DNA of 64,000 nt from Bacteroidota bacterium (GCA_016183775.1 JACPDY010000023.1:62001-126000), one strand, 5' to 3'. Positions 1-10,257 are shown, counted from the stretch's first letter. Numbers and translations: made by a program. Notes: generated from the sequence alone by a model not told the origin.

Positions 1-1253
1 ACGGACAAGCAGCTCAAATAGCTACCGGTCTGACTGCCGGTAATTACGTCGTTACTATTACGGATAATAATGGTTGTACCGCCAGCCAGGCTGTAAACAT
101 TGTACTTCCTAAGGGACCCGCGGGAAATGTGGTAGGCACAAATATTAATTGTAACACTGCTGGGGGTGCCATAGTTGCACTTAATAGCGGAACTCCTCCG
201 TTTACCTATACCTGGAGTAATAGTCAGACCGGTCCCGTAATTACAAATCTTTCAGCAGGTACTTATTCGGTTACTGTTACTGATAATAAAGGATGTACAA
301 TGACGAGGTCGGTCAGTATCACCGGTTCGATCCCCTCTTCGGCCACATTTACGCAATCGCCGGGTGGAACAATTTGTATAGGTACGGCTGTAACCTTTAC
401 TAATACGGGTACAACAGGCACTTATGCCTGGAATATTTCTCCTTTAAATCCGGCGGTAAGCGGAACAACCGTAAATTTCTCTTATACATTTTTAACGGCC
501 GGAACATATACCGTTTCGCATTCTGTTACTACAAGCGGCTGTTTAAAAACGGTTACATCAACCGTTACCGTTGTCAATTGTTCTAATCCGACAGTAACCG
601 CTGCCGGCAGTTCAATGTGTCCGGGTTTCTGTGCAAATGTTACTTCAAATGCCATTGGTGGAGTTGCTCCCTATACTTATTCGTGGAGCAATGGTGCTAC
701 AACACAAAATGTCAACACCTGTCCGGTATCAACTACTATCTATACGGTCACTATAAGAGATGCGACCGGGGAGACCGCCACTTCTACTGCAGCCATAACA
801 GTCAACCCGGCCGTTACTGTTACAGTTGTTGCAACAAATATCAGCTGTAGTGGTGGCGTTGGGTCGGCGGACGCTGTTGTTGGAAGCGGCAGCCCGTCCT
901 ATAGTTATAATTGGAGTAATGGACAATCTGCCAAAATTGCGACGGGGTTGATGGCAGGGAACTATACTGTTACTGTAACCGATAGCAAAGGGTGTATAAA
1001 AACTTCGGTCACCACAATAACGAATCCCCTGCCCTTAACAGGACAATTTACCAAAGGGACTTCCAATTGTGCAGGATGTGGCTGCAAAGAATGGTTAATG
1101 GTAAGTGCCACAGGCGGCACAGGTCCGTACAATTATTCATGGCCGGATGGATATGTGAACAGATATAAAAATCAGCTTTGCCCGGGTACATACAATGTTA
1201 ATATTGTAGATAAAAACGGGTGCAGCGTGAGTATTAATTTGAGTACTCCCTAA
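1..1253 (+). CDS. SprB-repeat surface protein, C-terminal part (cut by window start)
   Basis: The reading frame is open to the first base, so this is the C-terminal end of a larger exported protein. About 415 residues are visible. They contain several SprB-type repeats (pattern YTWSNxQT...GTYSVTVTDNKGC), a PKD-like stretch starting near the SATFTQSPGG motif, two more SprB-like units, and a terminal Cys-rich module with GCGCKEWL and WPDGYVNRYKNQLCPG. The whole region aligns by eye with the C-terminal third of the next gene, so the two are tandem paralogues. SprB repeats occur in long surface adhesins of gliding Bacteroidota. No YPNP-type T9SS sorting domain is visible; the chain stops right after the Cys-rich module. 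The next gene starts 8 bases downstream, which suggests co-transcription. Confidence 0.85.
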   Translation, partial: GQAAQIATGLTAGNYVVTITDNNGCTASQAVNIVLPKGPAGNVVGTNINCNTAGGAIVALNSGTPPFTYTWSNSQTGPVITNLSAGTYSVTVTDNKGCTMTRSVSITGSIPSSATFTQSPGGTICIGTAVTFTNTGTTGTYAWNISPLNPAVSGTTVNFSYTFLTAGTYTVSHSVTTSGCLKTVTSTVTVVNCSNPTVTAAGSSMCPGFCANVTSNAIGGVAPYTYSWSNGATTQNVNTCPVSTTIYTVTIRDATGETATSTAAITVNPAVTVTVVATNISCSGGVGSADAVVGSGSPSYSYNWSNGQSAKIATGLMAGNYTVTVTDSKGCIKTSVTTITNPLPLTGQFTKGTSNCAGCGCKEWLMVSATGGTGPYNYSWPDGYVNRYKNQLCPGTYNVNIVDKNGCSVSINLSTP

Positions 1254-1261
1254 TTATTTTA

Positions 1262-4200
1262 ATGTTAATTGCTATGATGAGAAACATTATTCATACTCTG
1301 CTTGGTTTGTTAATTGCAGGAAGTTTTTTTGCGGCCGGCAATAAACCCATTGACCCGGATTTAAAAAACAGGGCAACTGATTTTATAAAAAATAAGCCGG
1401 TTAAGTTTGTTGAAAATAAAGGGCACATGACCGATATGAATGGGAGCCCCGTTCCCTTTGTTTTGTTCAAAGCGGAAGCACCGGGTATGAATTTTTATAT
1501 TACCGAGAAGGGTCTGACTTATTGTTTCTTTGAAGCGGATGAAGATCGTGAGATGGAGGTAGTAGAACCAAGTAAAACATATGATAGAGAGCGTCGCGAA
1601 GTGAAATGGACGCGAATCGATATGGAGCTTAAAGGAGCTTCGATCAAAAGAGAAAAAGTAGTTTCAGAAGGTCGGTCAGAATATTTTAATCAATATTTTT
1701 TAGGGAATTGTCCTAATGGAATATCTGATGTACATAGCTATAATAAATTAACTATTCAGGATGTGTATCAGGGTATTGACTGGGTGTTTTACAATTCAGA
1801 TGCAAAGGGATTTAAATATGATTTTGTAGTTCATCCCGGAGCAGATCCCGATCAAATTAAATTATTATACCGATCGAAGAAGATACTCGATATCAATGAG
1901 CAGGGCAATATTAAGATTAATACATCTTATGGTAGTTTAACCGAACAAGCTCCTGTAAGTTATATTGCGGAAAACAAAGAAAACATCCCCACAATTTTTG
2001 CAATTAAAAATGTAAATAGGTGTACGCGAGGTAAAACAGACGATGGTTATGAAGCACTTGTTAAATTTAATTTGGGCGTGGAAGCAGAAAAATTAAAATC
2101 CCAGACAATAATTATTGACCCGCAATTGGTTTGGTGTACAATTTTCGGAGGAAATGACGTGGATGGATTTACAGCTTTTGATTGTGATGCCTCAGGCAAT
2201 TTATTTGTAACAGGTTATACGAATACAAACCCGGGTTTCCCGGTTTTAAATGCAGGATCATATTTTCAGGGACCTGCCGGAGGAGGAGGCGATGCATTTA
2301 TTCTAAAATTTTCTGCTACTGGTACATTGATTTGGCGTACATATTATGGCGGTAACGGTATCGACCATCCTTTAATGGTGAATGTTGACATTTTTGGTAA
2401 TGTATTTGTTGTTGGACAAACAACTTCAACAAATTTTCCGGTTCAAAATGCCGGTACGTATTTTCAAGGGACACTAAGCTTTCAAGGGCCATCAGGTTCA
2501 GACGCATTCATATTGAAATTCAATAATGCCGGTGTCAGGTTTTGGGCCACTTATTTTGGAGGATTATCCAGTGAAGTTGCTTATGGTTTAGCTACAGATG
2601 CTTCCGGAAATATTTTTGTTTCGGGCTGGACTGCTTCTGCTAACTTTCCTACAAAAAATGCAGGAACATATTATCAGTCAGGATTAACCGGGCTTAATCT
2701 GTTTATTTTAAAATTTGATAATACCGGAAATCATATTTGGGGAACCCAGTATCCGGGCGCTCAGGCTGATGGTTCAGCAATTGCAATTGATAATTCGGGC
2801 AATGTATTTATTGCCGGTGTTGGTACCATTGGTCTTGATACCTTCAATTCAGGAACATTTTTTCTAGGGGCACCCCCCGGAGGTGGAAGGGATTTGTTTT
2901 TTTTAAAATTTGACAATTTGGGCAATCGCCTTTGGGCAACTTATTATGGGGGAAGCGGAACAGAGGATATTTCCGGCATAGTGTGCGACGGATCAAATAT
3001 ATTTATCAACGGCATCACAACTTCCGCAGATTTTCCTCTACAAAATAGTGCCGGAAGTTATTACGACGGCTTACTTAATGGTTGGAGCGATGGATTCATT
3101 CTTAAGTTTGATAACCTGGGAAATAGGATATGGGGAACCTATTTTGGAGGCAATAATGATGAGACAAGCGTTTTTTTTGGCGGAAGTAATCATAGTGTTT
3201 TATCTACTAATTCAGGTGATTACGACAGAGCTGAAGTAGATGACTGCGGAAATGTTTATGCAGTGTTCGAAACAGATTCTCCGGATATTTCTACAATTAA
3301 TCCCGGATGTTCAACCTATTTTAAGGGAACAATGAGCCGCAGTGATATAGTTATTGCCCGCTTTAGCAATGCAGGTGTGTTGACCTGGTCAAGTTATATC
3401 GGTGACGGTAATTTCAGGGGCCCAATTGCTATTTCTCCCATAGATGGCCAAACTCTTTTTGTTGGCGGCGAAACATATGGAGCGCTTCCTTTTGTTAATC
3501 CAGGCTCAGGAGCATATTTTGATAATAGTCCCAATGGAAATGATGATTCCTTTATTGCAAGGTTTAATCCAACCATTCCGACATATACGAAATCTAAAAT
3601 TGATCCGACAGGATGCAGTGTTTGTAATGGTTCTGCAACTGTCAATGTAAGTAATGTTTGTGCCGGTTCAGTTCTTAATTATGTGTGGAGCAATGGAACT
3701 CAAACACTTTTAACAACAAGTACGTCAAATACTGTTACCGGACTTTGTCCCGGAAATTATTCAGTTACCATTACTGAAACAGGTTGTAATGCTACCAAAG
3801 GGATTCAAAGTTTTACCCTTGGTGGCGGAGCTGGCAACCTCACATTAAATAATACAATAACCAATACTTCATGCAAAGGATTGTGCAATGGGAGTATTGC
3901 AATAAATCCTACAGGAGGCGTAATGCCATACACATATGTATGGAATAATTCTCAAACAATAAATGCAGCAACAGGACTTTGTACCGGTTCCTATTCTGTT
4001 ACTGTAACAGATGTAAATAATTGCAAATCGGTACAAGACTTCAACGTTACAGAGCCTTCTGAAATAAATGTTGGAGTCATTGCTCAATGGGTATGCCCTG
4101 CAAATTTAGGGTCGGCTACTGCACTTGTTTCAGGTGGAAGCCCGGGGTACAATTATTTGTGGAGCAATTTGCAGACAGGTTCTATTGCTTCAGGGCTGGT

Positions 4201-5434
4201 TACAGGAACTTACACAGTAACTATAACTGATTCAAAGAGCTGTATCAAAACAAGTAGTGCCTCTGTTTCTGTTATACCTATGGTAATAACAACATCATCC
4301 GGTAATATTACCTGCACACAAGCCGGAAGGGCATCAGTAACTGTTACCAACGGATTAGCTCCTTTTATATATACATGGAGCAATGGTGGTGTAACTTCGG
4401 CCATAAATGGATTGGCCGCAGGTGGGTATACGGTTACTATTACTGATGGCAATGGATGTACAGAAACGAGATCATTTACAATAACAGGAAGTAGTTCGGC
4501 ATCGGCTACATTTACACAATCCCCTGGCGGCACTATTTGTATGGGGACAACGGTAAATTTTACCAATACCGGTTCTACGGGAGCCGGCTCACCTTATAGC
4601 TGGTTAATAAACACAATACCCACAACAACAAGTGTTACTGGTACAACGGCAAATTTCTCTTATACTTTTTTATCAGTCGGGACATACGAAATTCGGCATA
4701 TTACCACGAATTCCGGCTGTACAGCCTCGGAGTATAGGTATCTTACTGTTGTAAATTGTTCTTCACCAACAGTAACAGCAACAGGTAGTTCGGTATGTCC
4801 GGGTTTATGTGGTACAATAAGCTCAACCGGATCGGGTGGAATAGCACCATATACTTATTCGTGGAGTAATGGTGCCACAACACAGAATATAAGTCCTTGT
4901 CCGGTATCAAATACTACTTATACGGTAACAATAAGAGATTCCGGGGGAAATACATCAAGTTCGACAGCAGTTGTAACAGTCAATCCTGCGATAAGTGTAA
5001 CAACAACTCCAACAAATATAACCTGTAACGGAGGAGCAAACGGAACTGCTCTTGCAAACCCCGGCAGTGGTACACCATCATATACATATAGCTGGAGCAA
5101 TGGCCAAACTGTACAAGCAATTACGGGCCTCTCTGCCGGTAATTATACTGTAACAGTGACCGATAACAAAGGTTGCATAAAAACTGCAACTGCAACTATT
5201 GTAACGCCCGCTCCTTTAGGTGGGCAGTTTGCAAAGGGAGCTGCCAATTGTACCGGCTGCGGCTGCAAAGAATGGTTAGTGGTAAATGCCACAGGGGGCA
5301 CAAGTCCATATACTTATCTTTGGCCGGATGGTTATGCGAACAGGTATAAAAACCAACTTTGCCCCGGAAATTATAACGTGAATATTAAAGATAAAAATGG
5401 TTGCAGCGTGAATATTAATCTGAGTGCGCCGTAA
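1262..5434 (+). CDS. Large exported protein: DUF7948-type N-domain, SBBP beta-propeller repeats, SprB repeats
   Basis: This is a 1390-residue secreted or surface protein. A signal peptide begins at Met1 or, more likely, at Met5 or Met6 (MMRNIIHTLLGLL). Residues about 45-300 match the DUF7948-type domain that precedes beta-propeller repeats (FVENKGH; YQGIDWVFY). Residues about 300-790 hold SBBP-like repeats of the form DASGNLFVTGYT...DAFILKFSATG..W.TYYGG. From about 800 there are SprB repeats, one PKD-like unit and a closing Cys-rich module (GCGCKEWLVVNATGG) nearly identical to the end of the upstream protein. Adhesion or gliding-related surface display is the family expectation; the ligand is unknown. 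No canonical T9SS sorting motif is seen at the C-terminus, which is odd for such a protein. It converges on mutY. Confidence 0.85.
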   Translation: MLIAMMRNIIHTLLGLLIAGSFFAAGNKPIDPDLKNRATDFIKNKPVKFVENKGHMTDMNGSPVPFVLFKAEAPGMNFYITEKGLTYCFFEADEDREMEVVEPSKTYDRERREVKWTRIDMELKGASIKREKVVSEGRSEYFNQYFLGNCPNGISDVHSYNKLTIQDVYQGIDWVFYNSDAKGFKYDFVVHPGADPDQIKLLYRSKKILDINEQGNIKINTSYGSLTEQAPVSYIAENKENIPTIFAIKNVNRCTRGKTDDGYEALVKFNLGVEAEKLKSQTIIIDPQLVWCTIFGGNDVDGFTAFDCDASGNLFVTGYTNTNPGFPVLNAGSYFQGPAGGGGDAFILKFSATGTLIWRTYYGGNGIDHPLMVNVDIFGNVFVVGQTTSTNFPVQNAGTYFQGTLSFQGPSGSDAFILKFNNAGVRFWATYFGGLSSEVAYGLATDASGNIFVSGWTASANFPTKNAGTYYQSGLTGLNLFILKFDNTGNHIWGTQYPGAQADGSAIAIDNSGNVFIAGVGTIGLDTFNSGTFFLGAPPGGGRDLFFLKFDNLGNRLWATYYGGSGTEDISGIVCDGSNIFINGITTSADFPLQNSAGSYYDGLLNGWSDGFILKFDNLGNRIWGTYFGGNNDETSVFFGGSNHSVLSTNSGDYDRAEVDDCGNVYAVFETDSPDISTINPGCSTYFKGTMSRSDIVIARFSNAGVLTWSSYIGDGNFRGPIAISPIDGQTLFVGGETYGALPFVNPGSGAYFDNSPNGNDDSFIARFNPTIPTYTKSKIDPTGCSVCNGSATVNVSNVCAGSVLNYVWSNGTQTLLTTSTSNTVTGLCPGNYSVTITETGCNATKGIQSFTLGGGAGNLTLNNTITNTSCKGLCNGSIAINPTGGVMPYTYVWNNSQTINAATGLCTGSYSVTVTDVNNCKSVQDFNVTEPSEINVGVIAQWVCPANLGSATALVSGGSPGYNYLWSNLQTGSIASGLVTGTYTVTITDSKSCIKTSSASVSVIPMVITTSSGNITCTQAGRASVTVTNGLAPFIYTWSNGGVTSAINGLAAGGYTVTITDGNGCTETRSFTITGSSSASATFTQSPGGTICMGTTVNFTNTGSTGAGSPYSWLINTIPTTTSVTGTTANFSYTFLSVGTYEIRHITTNSGCTASEYRYLTVVNCSSPTVTATGSSVCPGLCGTISSTGSGGIAPYTYSWSNGATTQNISPCPVSNTTYTVTIRDSGGNTSSSTAVVTVNPAISVTTTPTNITCNGGANGTALANPGSGTPSYTYSWSNGQTVQAITGLSAGNYTVTVTDNKGCIKTATATIVTPAPLGGQFAKGAANCTGCGCKEWLVVNATGGTSPYTYLWPDGYANRYKNQLCPGNYNVNIKDKNGCSVNINLSAP

Positions 5435-5444
5435 AGACCCTCGA

Positions 5445-6494
5445 TTATTTTAGCGAATCTTTTATATATATATCAACCAGCCGTGGTATGGCATAGTTGT
5501 TAAATCTTTTTTTATCGACAACTAAGTATTCGTTCGTGATTTTCAGTGATCTCTTTGTTTCCACTTCCCAAAATCTGGCGAAAATATTCTGGTGACTGAG
5601 TACATGCTTATATGTTTTTGAAACCGATCGAATCGTATGATCATATTTAGCTAATAGCTTTTCCCATTCAGCGGTTTTTAATAGAGCTTGCTCATTTAAT
5701 TTAATTTTTGTTTCAATAAGCGGAAAATCATACAGGTTTTTCCAGATATCGCTTCCGGTACGTTTTTTTATTACAATATCGTTCTTGTGTCTCAATACAA
5801 TGTAATTAAAGTATCGGTCGCGAACTTTGGTTGTTTTTTCTTTTACCGGGAGTATATCGACTGAATTTTTACTGTAAGCCAGGCAAATACTGTTAAATAC
5901 ACAATCAGCGCAATCAGGATTTTTCGGTTTGCACCAGGTAGCTCCAAACTCCATCATGGCTTGATTAAAAAGAGCAGGTTGTTTTTTATCCAGCAATTCA
6001 TTCGCTAATTCATAAAATTCCGCTTTCCCTTTTGTAGAATCAATAGGTGTTTTAATCCCGAACACCCGGGCAAGCACACGAAACACATTGCCGTCAACAA
6101 CAGCATGAGGCTGATCAAAAGCAATGGAACTGATCGCGGCGGCTGTATAGGGACCAATGCCCTTTAATTTAATTATCTCTTCGTATGTTTCCGGAAATTT
6201 CCCTTTTTGTTTTAATGCAATGTGTTTTGCTGTTGCATGTAAGTTGCGCGCCCGCGAATAATATCCAAGTCCCTGCCAGAGTTTCATTACACGCTCTTCC
6301 GGTGCAGCAGCCATTTTTTTTATCGTCGGAAATTCTTTAATAAATTTCAGGTAATAGCTCATGCCCTGATCAACACGCGTTTGCTGTAAAATAATTTCCG
6401 AGAGCCAGATAAAATAAGGGTTACGAGTATTGCGCCAGGGCAAATCCCGTTTGTTCTTGTTGTACCAGGAAATAATAGTTTTTGTGAAATCCAT
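5445..6494 (-). CDS. mutY: A/G-specific adenine DNA glycosylase MutY
   Basis: MutY removes adenine mispaired with 8-oxoguanine or guanine, the committed step that prevents G:C to T:A transversions. The 349-residue length is normal. The catalytic Glu lies in SEIILQQTRVD (E33). The helix-hairpin-helix is LKGIGPYTAAAIS (110-122), followed by the catalytic Asp in AVVDGNV (D134). The four Cys ligands of the [4Fe-4S] cluster are C188, C195, C198 and C204 with the expected x6-x2-x5 spacing. The C-terminal NUDIX-like domain that recognises 8-oxoG is present but diverged. The gene lies 43 bases downstream of recJ on the same strand, so the two repair genes are probably one transcript. Confidence 0.97.
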   Translation of the reverse strand: MDFTKTIISWYNKNKRDLPWRNTRNPYFIWLSEIILQQTRVDQGMSYYLKFIKEFPTIKKMAAAPEERVMKLWQGLGYYSRARNLHATAKHIALKQKGKFPETYEEIIKLKGIGPYTAAAISSIAFDQPHAVVDGNVFRVLARVFGIKTPIDSTKGKAEFYELANELLDKKQPALFNQAMMEFGATWCKPKNPDCADCVFNSICLAYSKNSVDILPVKEKTTKVRDRYFNYIVLRHKNDIVIKKRTGSDIWKNLYDFPLIETKIKLNEQALLKTAEWEKLLAKYDHTIRSVSKTYKHVLSHQNIFARFWEVETKRSLKITNEYLVVDKKRFNNYAIPRLVDIYIKDSLK

Positions 6495-6537
6495 GCGCCA
6501 TCACCCAACCCTTTCCAAAGAAGAGAGTTTGGTTGTA

Positions 6538-8274
6538 TTACATAAATTTAATGTCCTTTACATTCAGTTGCAGGGTGGTCTTCCCATTCCACTCATGTTC
6601 TTCAATAGTATAACAAACATTAAATGGTTTACGTTGATAGATATCGTTAAATAAATGTCCCATTCCAAAAGCGATCGCGGCGAATGTTTCCTTTGGATCT
6701 TTAGCATCCTGTATGTTCATTTTAAGATGGTTGTTCCCGACGATACATATATTGCCGGAGTCAACAACATTTGTTGTTAAAAATACAGGTGACATATTGC
6801 CGGGTCCGAAAGGAGCCAGCTGCTTAAGTATGCGCAAAAATTTCTGATTAATATCATTAAACTTTAGTGTGTCATCAATCTCGATTTCAGGGATGAGCAT
6901 ATGATCTTCAATAGTCGCGTTCACTACCTCTTCAAATTTATTTTGGAAGGCAGCAACATTTTCCAGCTTGAGTGTCAATCCGGCCGCGTATTTATGGCCA
7001 CCAAATTGTTCAAGTAGTTCGCTGCATGCTTCTATTGCTTTGTACACATCAAAGTCTTTAACTGAGCGGGCCGAGCCGGTGGCCATGCCATTGGATTCAG
7101 TAAGCACGATTGTAGGACGGTAATATTTTTCAATAAGTCGTGACGCAACAATTCCGATAACTCCTTTATGCCATTCGTTATGAAAAAGCACTGTTGTTTT
7201 ACGATCGATCAGGGCATCATTGTTGTCAATCATACTCAGGGCATGCTCGGTGATCTTTACATCAAGATCGCGTCGCTGTGTATTTGTAATATTTATGTTT
7301 TGCCCGGAAAGCAGGGCAGAAGCGCTATTGTCAGATATTAAAAGCTCAACCGCTTTTTTTCCGTTTTCTATGCGTCCCGCAGCGTTTATACGGGGACCTA
7401 TAATAAATACCAGGTCGCTGACGGTAAGTTCACGTTTGATATTGGCCAGTTCGAGCATGGCTTTAAAACCGGGACGGGAATCACTGTTGAAACGTTTAAG
7501 TCCGTAATAAGCCAATACACGGTTCTCGCCTGTAACCGGAACAATATCGGCAGCAATACTTACAACAGCCAGGTCTAAATAAGGCCCCAACTGTTCAAAA
7601 GGCAAATTGTTTTTAACGAGGTAAGCCTGCACTAATTTTAATCCAATGCCGCAGCCTGATAATTCCTTAAAGGGATAATTGCAATCGCTTCTCTTGGGAT
7701 CAAGTACCGCAATGGCTTCAGGGAGTTCTCCCCCGGGACGATGGTGGTCACAAATAATAAAATCAATATTGCGCTGATTGGCATACTCAACTTTATCAAT
7801 TGATTTTATCCCGCAGTCAAGCGCAATGATAAGTGAGTAACCGTTTTCTTTTGCCCAATCAATTCCCTTGAAAGATATACCATATCCTTCGCCGTAACGA
7901 TCGGGAATATAGTAATCAATGTTTTTATGAATGTTTTTAAAAAAAGTAAATACCAATGCTACAGCTGTAGTTCCGTCAACATCATAGTCGCCATAGATCA
8001 ATATCTTCTCGTCTTTTTTAATTGCAGTTTCTATGCGCGCAATGGCTTTGTCCATATCCTTCATCAGGAGTGGATCATGCAGGTGAGTGAGTGAGGGGCG
8101 AAAGAAATATTTGGCAGTATTATAGTCTTTAATGCCGCGTTGTGCCAGTATATTTGCCAATGTGGCATCAACACCAAGTTCGGCGGTTAATTTACGGATG
8201 ATAGCTGTGTCTGCTTTCTCTTTTATTTTCCAGCGTTTGTTGATGGTAATAGTTTTTGTATTTGCTTCGATCAT
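6538..8274 (-). CDS. recJ: Single-stranded-DNA-specific exonuclease RecJ
   Basis: RecJ is a 5'-3' single-strand DNA exonuclease used in recombination and in base-excision and mismatch repair. The 578-residue product has the DHH phosphoesterase motifs: DYDVDG at 96-101, LDCG near 153, and the namesake DHH at 176-178 (ICDHHRPGG). The DHHA1 domain follows with HKGVIGIVASRL, ATGSARS and the GGH signature (FGGHKYAAG). All metal-binding motifs are intact. It starts with ATG and sits upstream of mutY on the same strand. The gap to the upstream MORN-repeat gene holds an octamer-phased inverted repeat. Confidence 0.97.
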   Translation of the reverse strand: MIEANTKTITINKRWKIKEKADTAIIRKLTAELGVDATLANILAQRGIKDYNTAKYFFRPSLTHLHDPLLMKDMDKAIARIETAIKKDEKILIYGDYDVDGTTAVALVFTFFKNIHKNIDYYIPDRYGEGYGISFKGIDWAKENGYSLIIALDCGIKSIDKVEYANQRNIDFIICDHHRPGGELPEAIAVLDPKRSDCNYPFKELSGCGIGLKLVQAYLVKNNLPFEQLGPYLDLAVVSIAADIVPVTGENRVLAYYGLKRFNSDSRPGFKAMLELANIKRELTVSDLVFIIGPRINAAGRIENGKKAVELLISDNSASALLSGQNINITNTQRRDLDVKITEHALSMIDNNDALIDRKTTVLFHNEWHKGVIGIVASRLIEKYYRPTIVLTESNGMATGSARSVKDFDVYKAIEACSELLEQFGGHKYAAGLTLKLENVAAFQNKFEEVVNATIEDHMLIPEIEIDDTLKFNDINQKFLRILKQLAPFGPGNMSPVFLTTNVVDSGNICIVGNNHLKMNIQDAKDPKETFAAIAFGMGHLFNDIYQRKPFNVCYTIEEHEWNGKTTLQLNVKDIKFM

Positions 8275-8282
8275 TGTTTTAA

Positions 8283-8367
8283 GTTAATGAGTTATTAAGT
8301 TATTGGGTTATAAGGCTCGCGGGTTAATTGGATTGAGCATAAATAACTTAATAACCCAATAATTGAA
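8283..8367. repeat. Octamer-phased inverted tract between recJ and the MORN gene
   Basis: Bases 8283-8314 are four 8-mers of the form GTTAnnnn (GTTATTAA and GTTATTGG among them). Bases 8344-8367 are three complementary 8-mers (TAACTTAA and TAACCCAA among them). The arms give a perfect 14-base inverted match (8291-8304 with 8342-8355) and an alternative 12-base match in another register (8300-8311 with 8351-8362). The right arm ends three bases from the stop codon of the MORN gene. The same words recur at 12562-12616. Confidence 0.75.
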
Positions 8368-8370
8368 ACT

Positions 8371-9132
8371 CTACTTCACCACATCATTCTTATATTTTAC
8401 CTGTTTTACTTTGCCGGCCTCATCATACTCTTTCCACAATCCTTCTTTTTTTCCGTTTACATATTTGCCGATATTTTTGGGTTTGCCATCTTCATAATAC
8501 TCAAAATAATCTCCTTCCAATTCATTGTTTTTATACGTTCCTTCTGAATTGATATTACCGTTCCTGTAAAATGTTTTCATTTTACCTTCAAGTAAACCAT
8601 TTTTGTATGTGTATTGAATGCTTTTTTCACCTTCAAGGAAGTACCAGTAGGTTATACCTTCACGCAGGTTGTTAACATAATTTCCTTCTTCCTGGATTTT
8701 GAAATTTTCCTGGTTATAGAGTTTTTTTACTCCGTTAAGTTTGCCATTACGATAGACGGCTACCCATTTTGCATGTCCGCCATTTGCGTAAATAACTGAG
8801 GTGCCATCCAGTGTATCGTTGGCATAATTTTCCTGTTTTGTAATATAGCCGGTGCGGTCAGTTTCAATACTTGGTCCGTTCTTTCTTCCGTTGATGTAGC
8901 TGTCCGTTCTGCTGATCAATGGAGGATCAGTACCTGGGTGATAACTAAGCCAGGCTCCATTCTTCTGGGCGTTATAATAATTTCCATACCACTCCAGTCC
9001 GTTAATGATCTCCTTCCATAGACCTTGTTTTTTACCTGCTGCATCGGTTTTACTTGTATCGCCGCTTACAAAATTCAGGGCTGATGCTGATATTGCAGCA
9101 AAGCAATACATAGAGACAAATAGACGTTTCAT
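8371..9132 (-). CDS. Exported MORN-repeat (YwqK-type) protein
   Basis: This 253-residue protein has a signal peptide (MKRLFVSMYCFAAISASA) and then a chain of MORN-variant repeats of about 22 residues, e.g. YRNGKLNGVKKLY, YKNGLLEGKMKTFY and YVNGKKEGLWKEY. Proteins of this type are commonly labelled YwqK-family antitoxins, but that name comes from Bacillus and here the repeats are periplasmic or outer-membrane. MORN-like sheets usually act as scaffolds or bind lipids or proteins. No partner toxin is next to it. The function is unknown; the repeat identity is clear. Confidence 0.8.
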   Translation of the reverse strand: MKRLFVSMYCFAAISASALNFVSGDTSKTDAAGKKQGLWKEIINGLEWYGNYYNAQKNGAWLSYHPGTDPPLISRTDSYINGRKNGPSIETDRTGYITKQENYANDTLDGTSVIYANGGHAKWVAVYRNGKLNGVKKLYNQENFKIQEEGNYVNNLREGITYWYFLEGEKSIQYTYKNGLLEGKMKTFYRNGNINSEGTYKNNELEGDYFEYYEDGKPKNIGKYVNGKKEGLWKEYDEAGKVKQVKYKNDVVK

Positions 9133-9210
9133 ATTACTTTATTTTAATATTTTTTCATACAAATATGTCAATTTTAGAGTGGTTTTACAATACTCCGAAC
9201 GGGGAAAATA

Positions 9211-10257
9211 TCAGAGCCACTTCTTACGCTTGAAATAGAAAAGAAGCGAGATTATAATGGTAAGCATGACGGCCCACACTCCTATATAGCCCCATGGAGA
9301 GCGGAGTTCAGGCATATAGTCAAAGTTCATTCCGTAAACACCGGCTATAAAGGTTACAGGAACAAAAAGGGTTGTAATAATGGTCAACACTTTCATTATC
9401 TCATTCATTTTGTTACTTACGCTTGAGAGATATATATCCATCATACCTGATAACAGATCCCTGAACGTTTCAACAGAATCAATAACACGTATGGTGTGAT
9501 CGTGTACATCGCGCAAATATATGGCGGTAGAATGGATGATAAGTTTAGTTTCGCTTCGTTCAATATTGTTGATGAGTTCCCGCAACGGCCAAACAACTTT
9601 TCTCAGGTATATCATTTGCCGTTTCATGTGGTGGAGACGGGTAAGGGTATGCCTTGTGGGCTCACCTATCAGCTCTTCCTCCAGCACTTCAATGCGGTCA
9701 CCGATTTTTTCGAGAACTGAAAAATAGCAATCAACCACCGCGTCAATTAAACAATAGGCTAAATAATCGGCAGCGAATTTCCGGATACGCCCTTTGCCCT
9801 GACGTATACGGGTTCGTATAAGGTCAAACGCATCTCCGCCATGAATCTCCTGGAAAGAAATAACCGTGTTGTTCTCAAGCAACAGAATACTCAACTGTTC
9901 AGATTGCAGATCACCATTGTAATAAAGCATTTTCATTATTGAAACTACATAATGATCGTAGTCTTCAAATTTGGGCCGCTGATCGGTATTTACAATATCT
10001 TCCAGGGTAAGAGGATGTATATTGAACAGCTTACCGATACGTTCAATAAGAGCTACATCGTGTATACCATCCACATTGATCCATTTCACCATATCGGGTT
10101 TAATATGGATCATGCATTCATGAATGTCAAAAAAATCTTTTTCAATAAGTTCCTGTTCGTTGTATTCAATGAGGGTGATCTTGACCTTCTCAGGATGTTT
10201 TTCGCCTGAGTATACCGGAGTTCCGGGAGGCAAACCTTTTTTATGATCTGGGGTCAT
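9211..10257 (-). CDS. corA: CorA-family magnesium/cobalt transporter
   Basis: CorA is a pentameric inner-membrane channel that takes up Mg2+ and also passes Co2+ and Ni2+. The 348-residue protein has the family layout: a long cytoplasmic alpha/beta funnel, a stalk helix (GEPTRHTLTRLHHMKRQM region), and two C-terminal membrane helices separated by the YGMN selectivity motif (GMN at 309-311). The positively charged C-terminal tail KRKKWL is also typical. The ATG at 10255-10257 opens straight into the domain. It appears monocistronic; the 312 bases upstream carry several small palindromes. Confidence 0.96.
   Translation of the reverse strand: MTPDHKKGLPPGTPVYSGEKHPEKVKITLIEYNEQELIEKDFFDIHECMIHIKPDMVKWINVDGIHDVALIERIGKLFNIHPLTLEDIVNTDQRPKFEDYDHYVVSIMKMLYYNGDLQSEQLSILLLENNTVISFQEIHGGDAFDLIRTRIRQGKGRIRKFAADYLAYCLIDAVVDCYFSVLEKIGDRIEVLEEELIGEPTRHTLTRLHHMKRQMIYLRKVVWPLRELINNIERSETKLIIHSTAIYLRDVHDHTIRVIDSVETFRDLLSGMMDIYLSSVSNKMNEIMKVLTIITTLFVPVTFIAGVYGMNFDYMPELRSPWGYIGVWAVMLTIIISLLFYFKRKKWL

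Noticed and set aside
3600-5434. Nucleotide repeats in the SprB region
   Set aside because: They are protein-level SprB repeats, not an independent DNA element.
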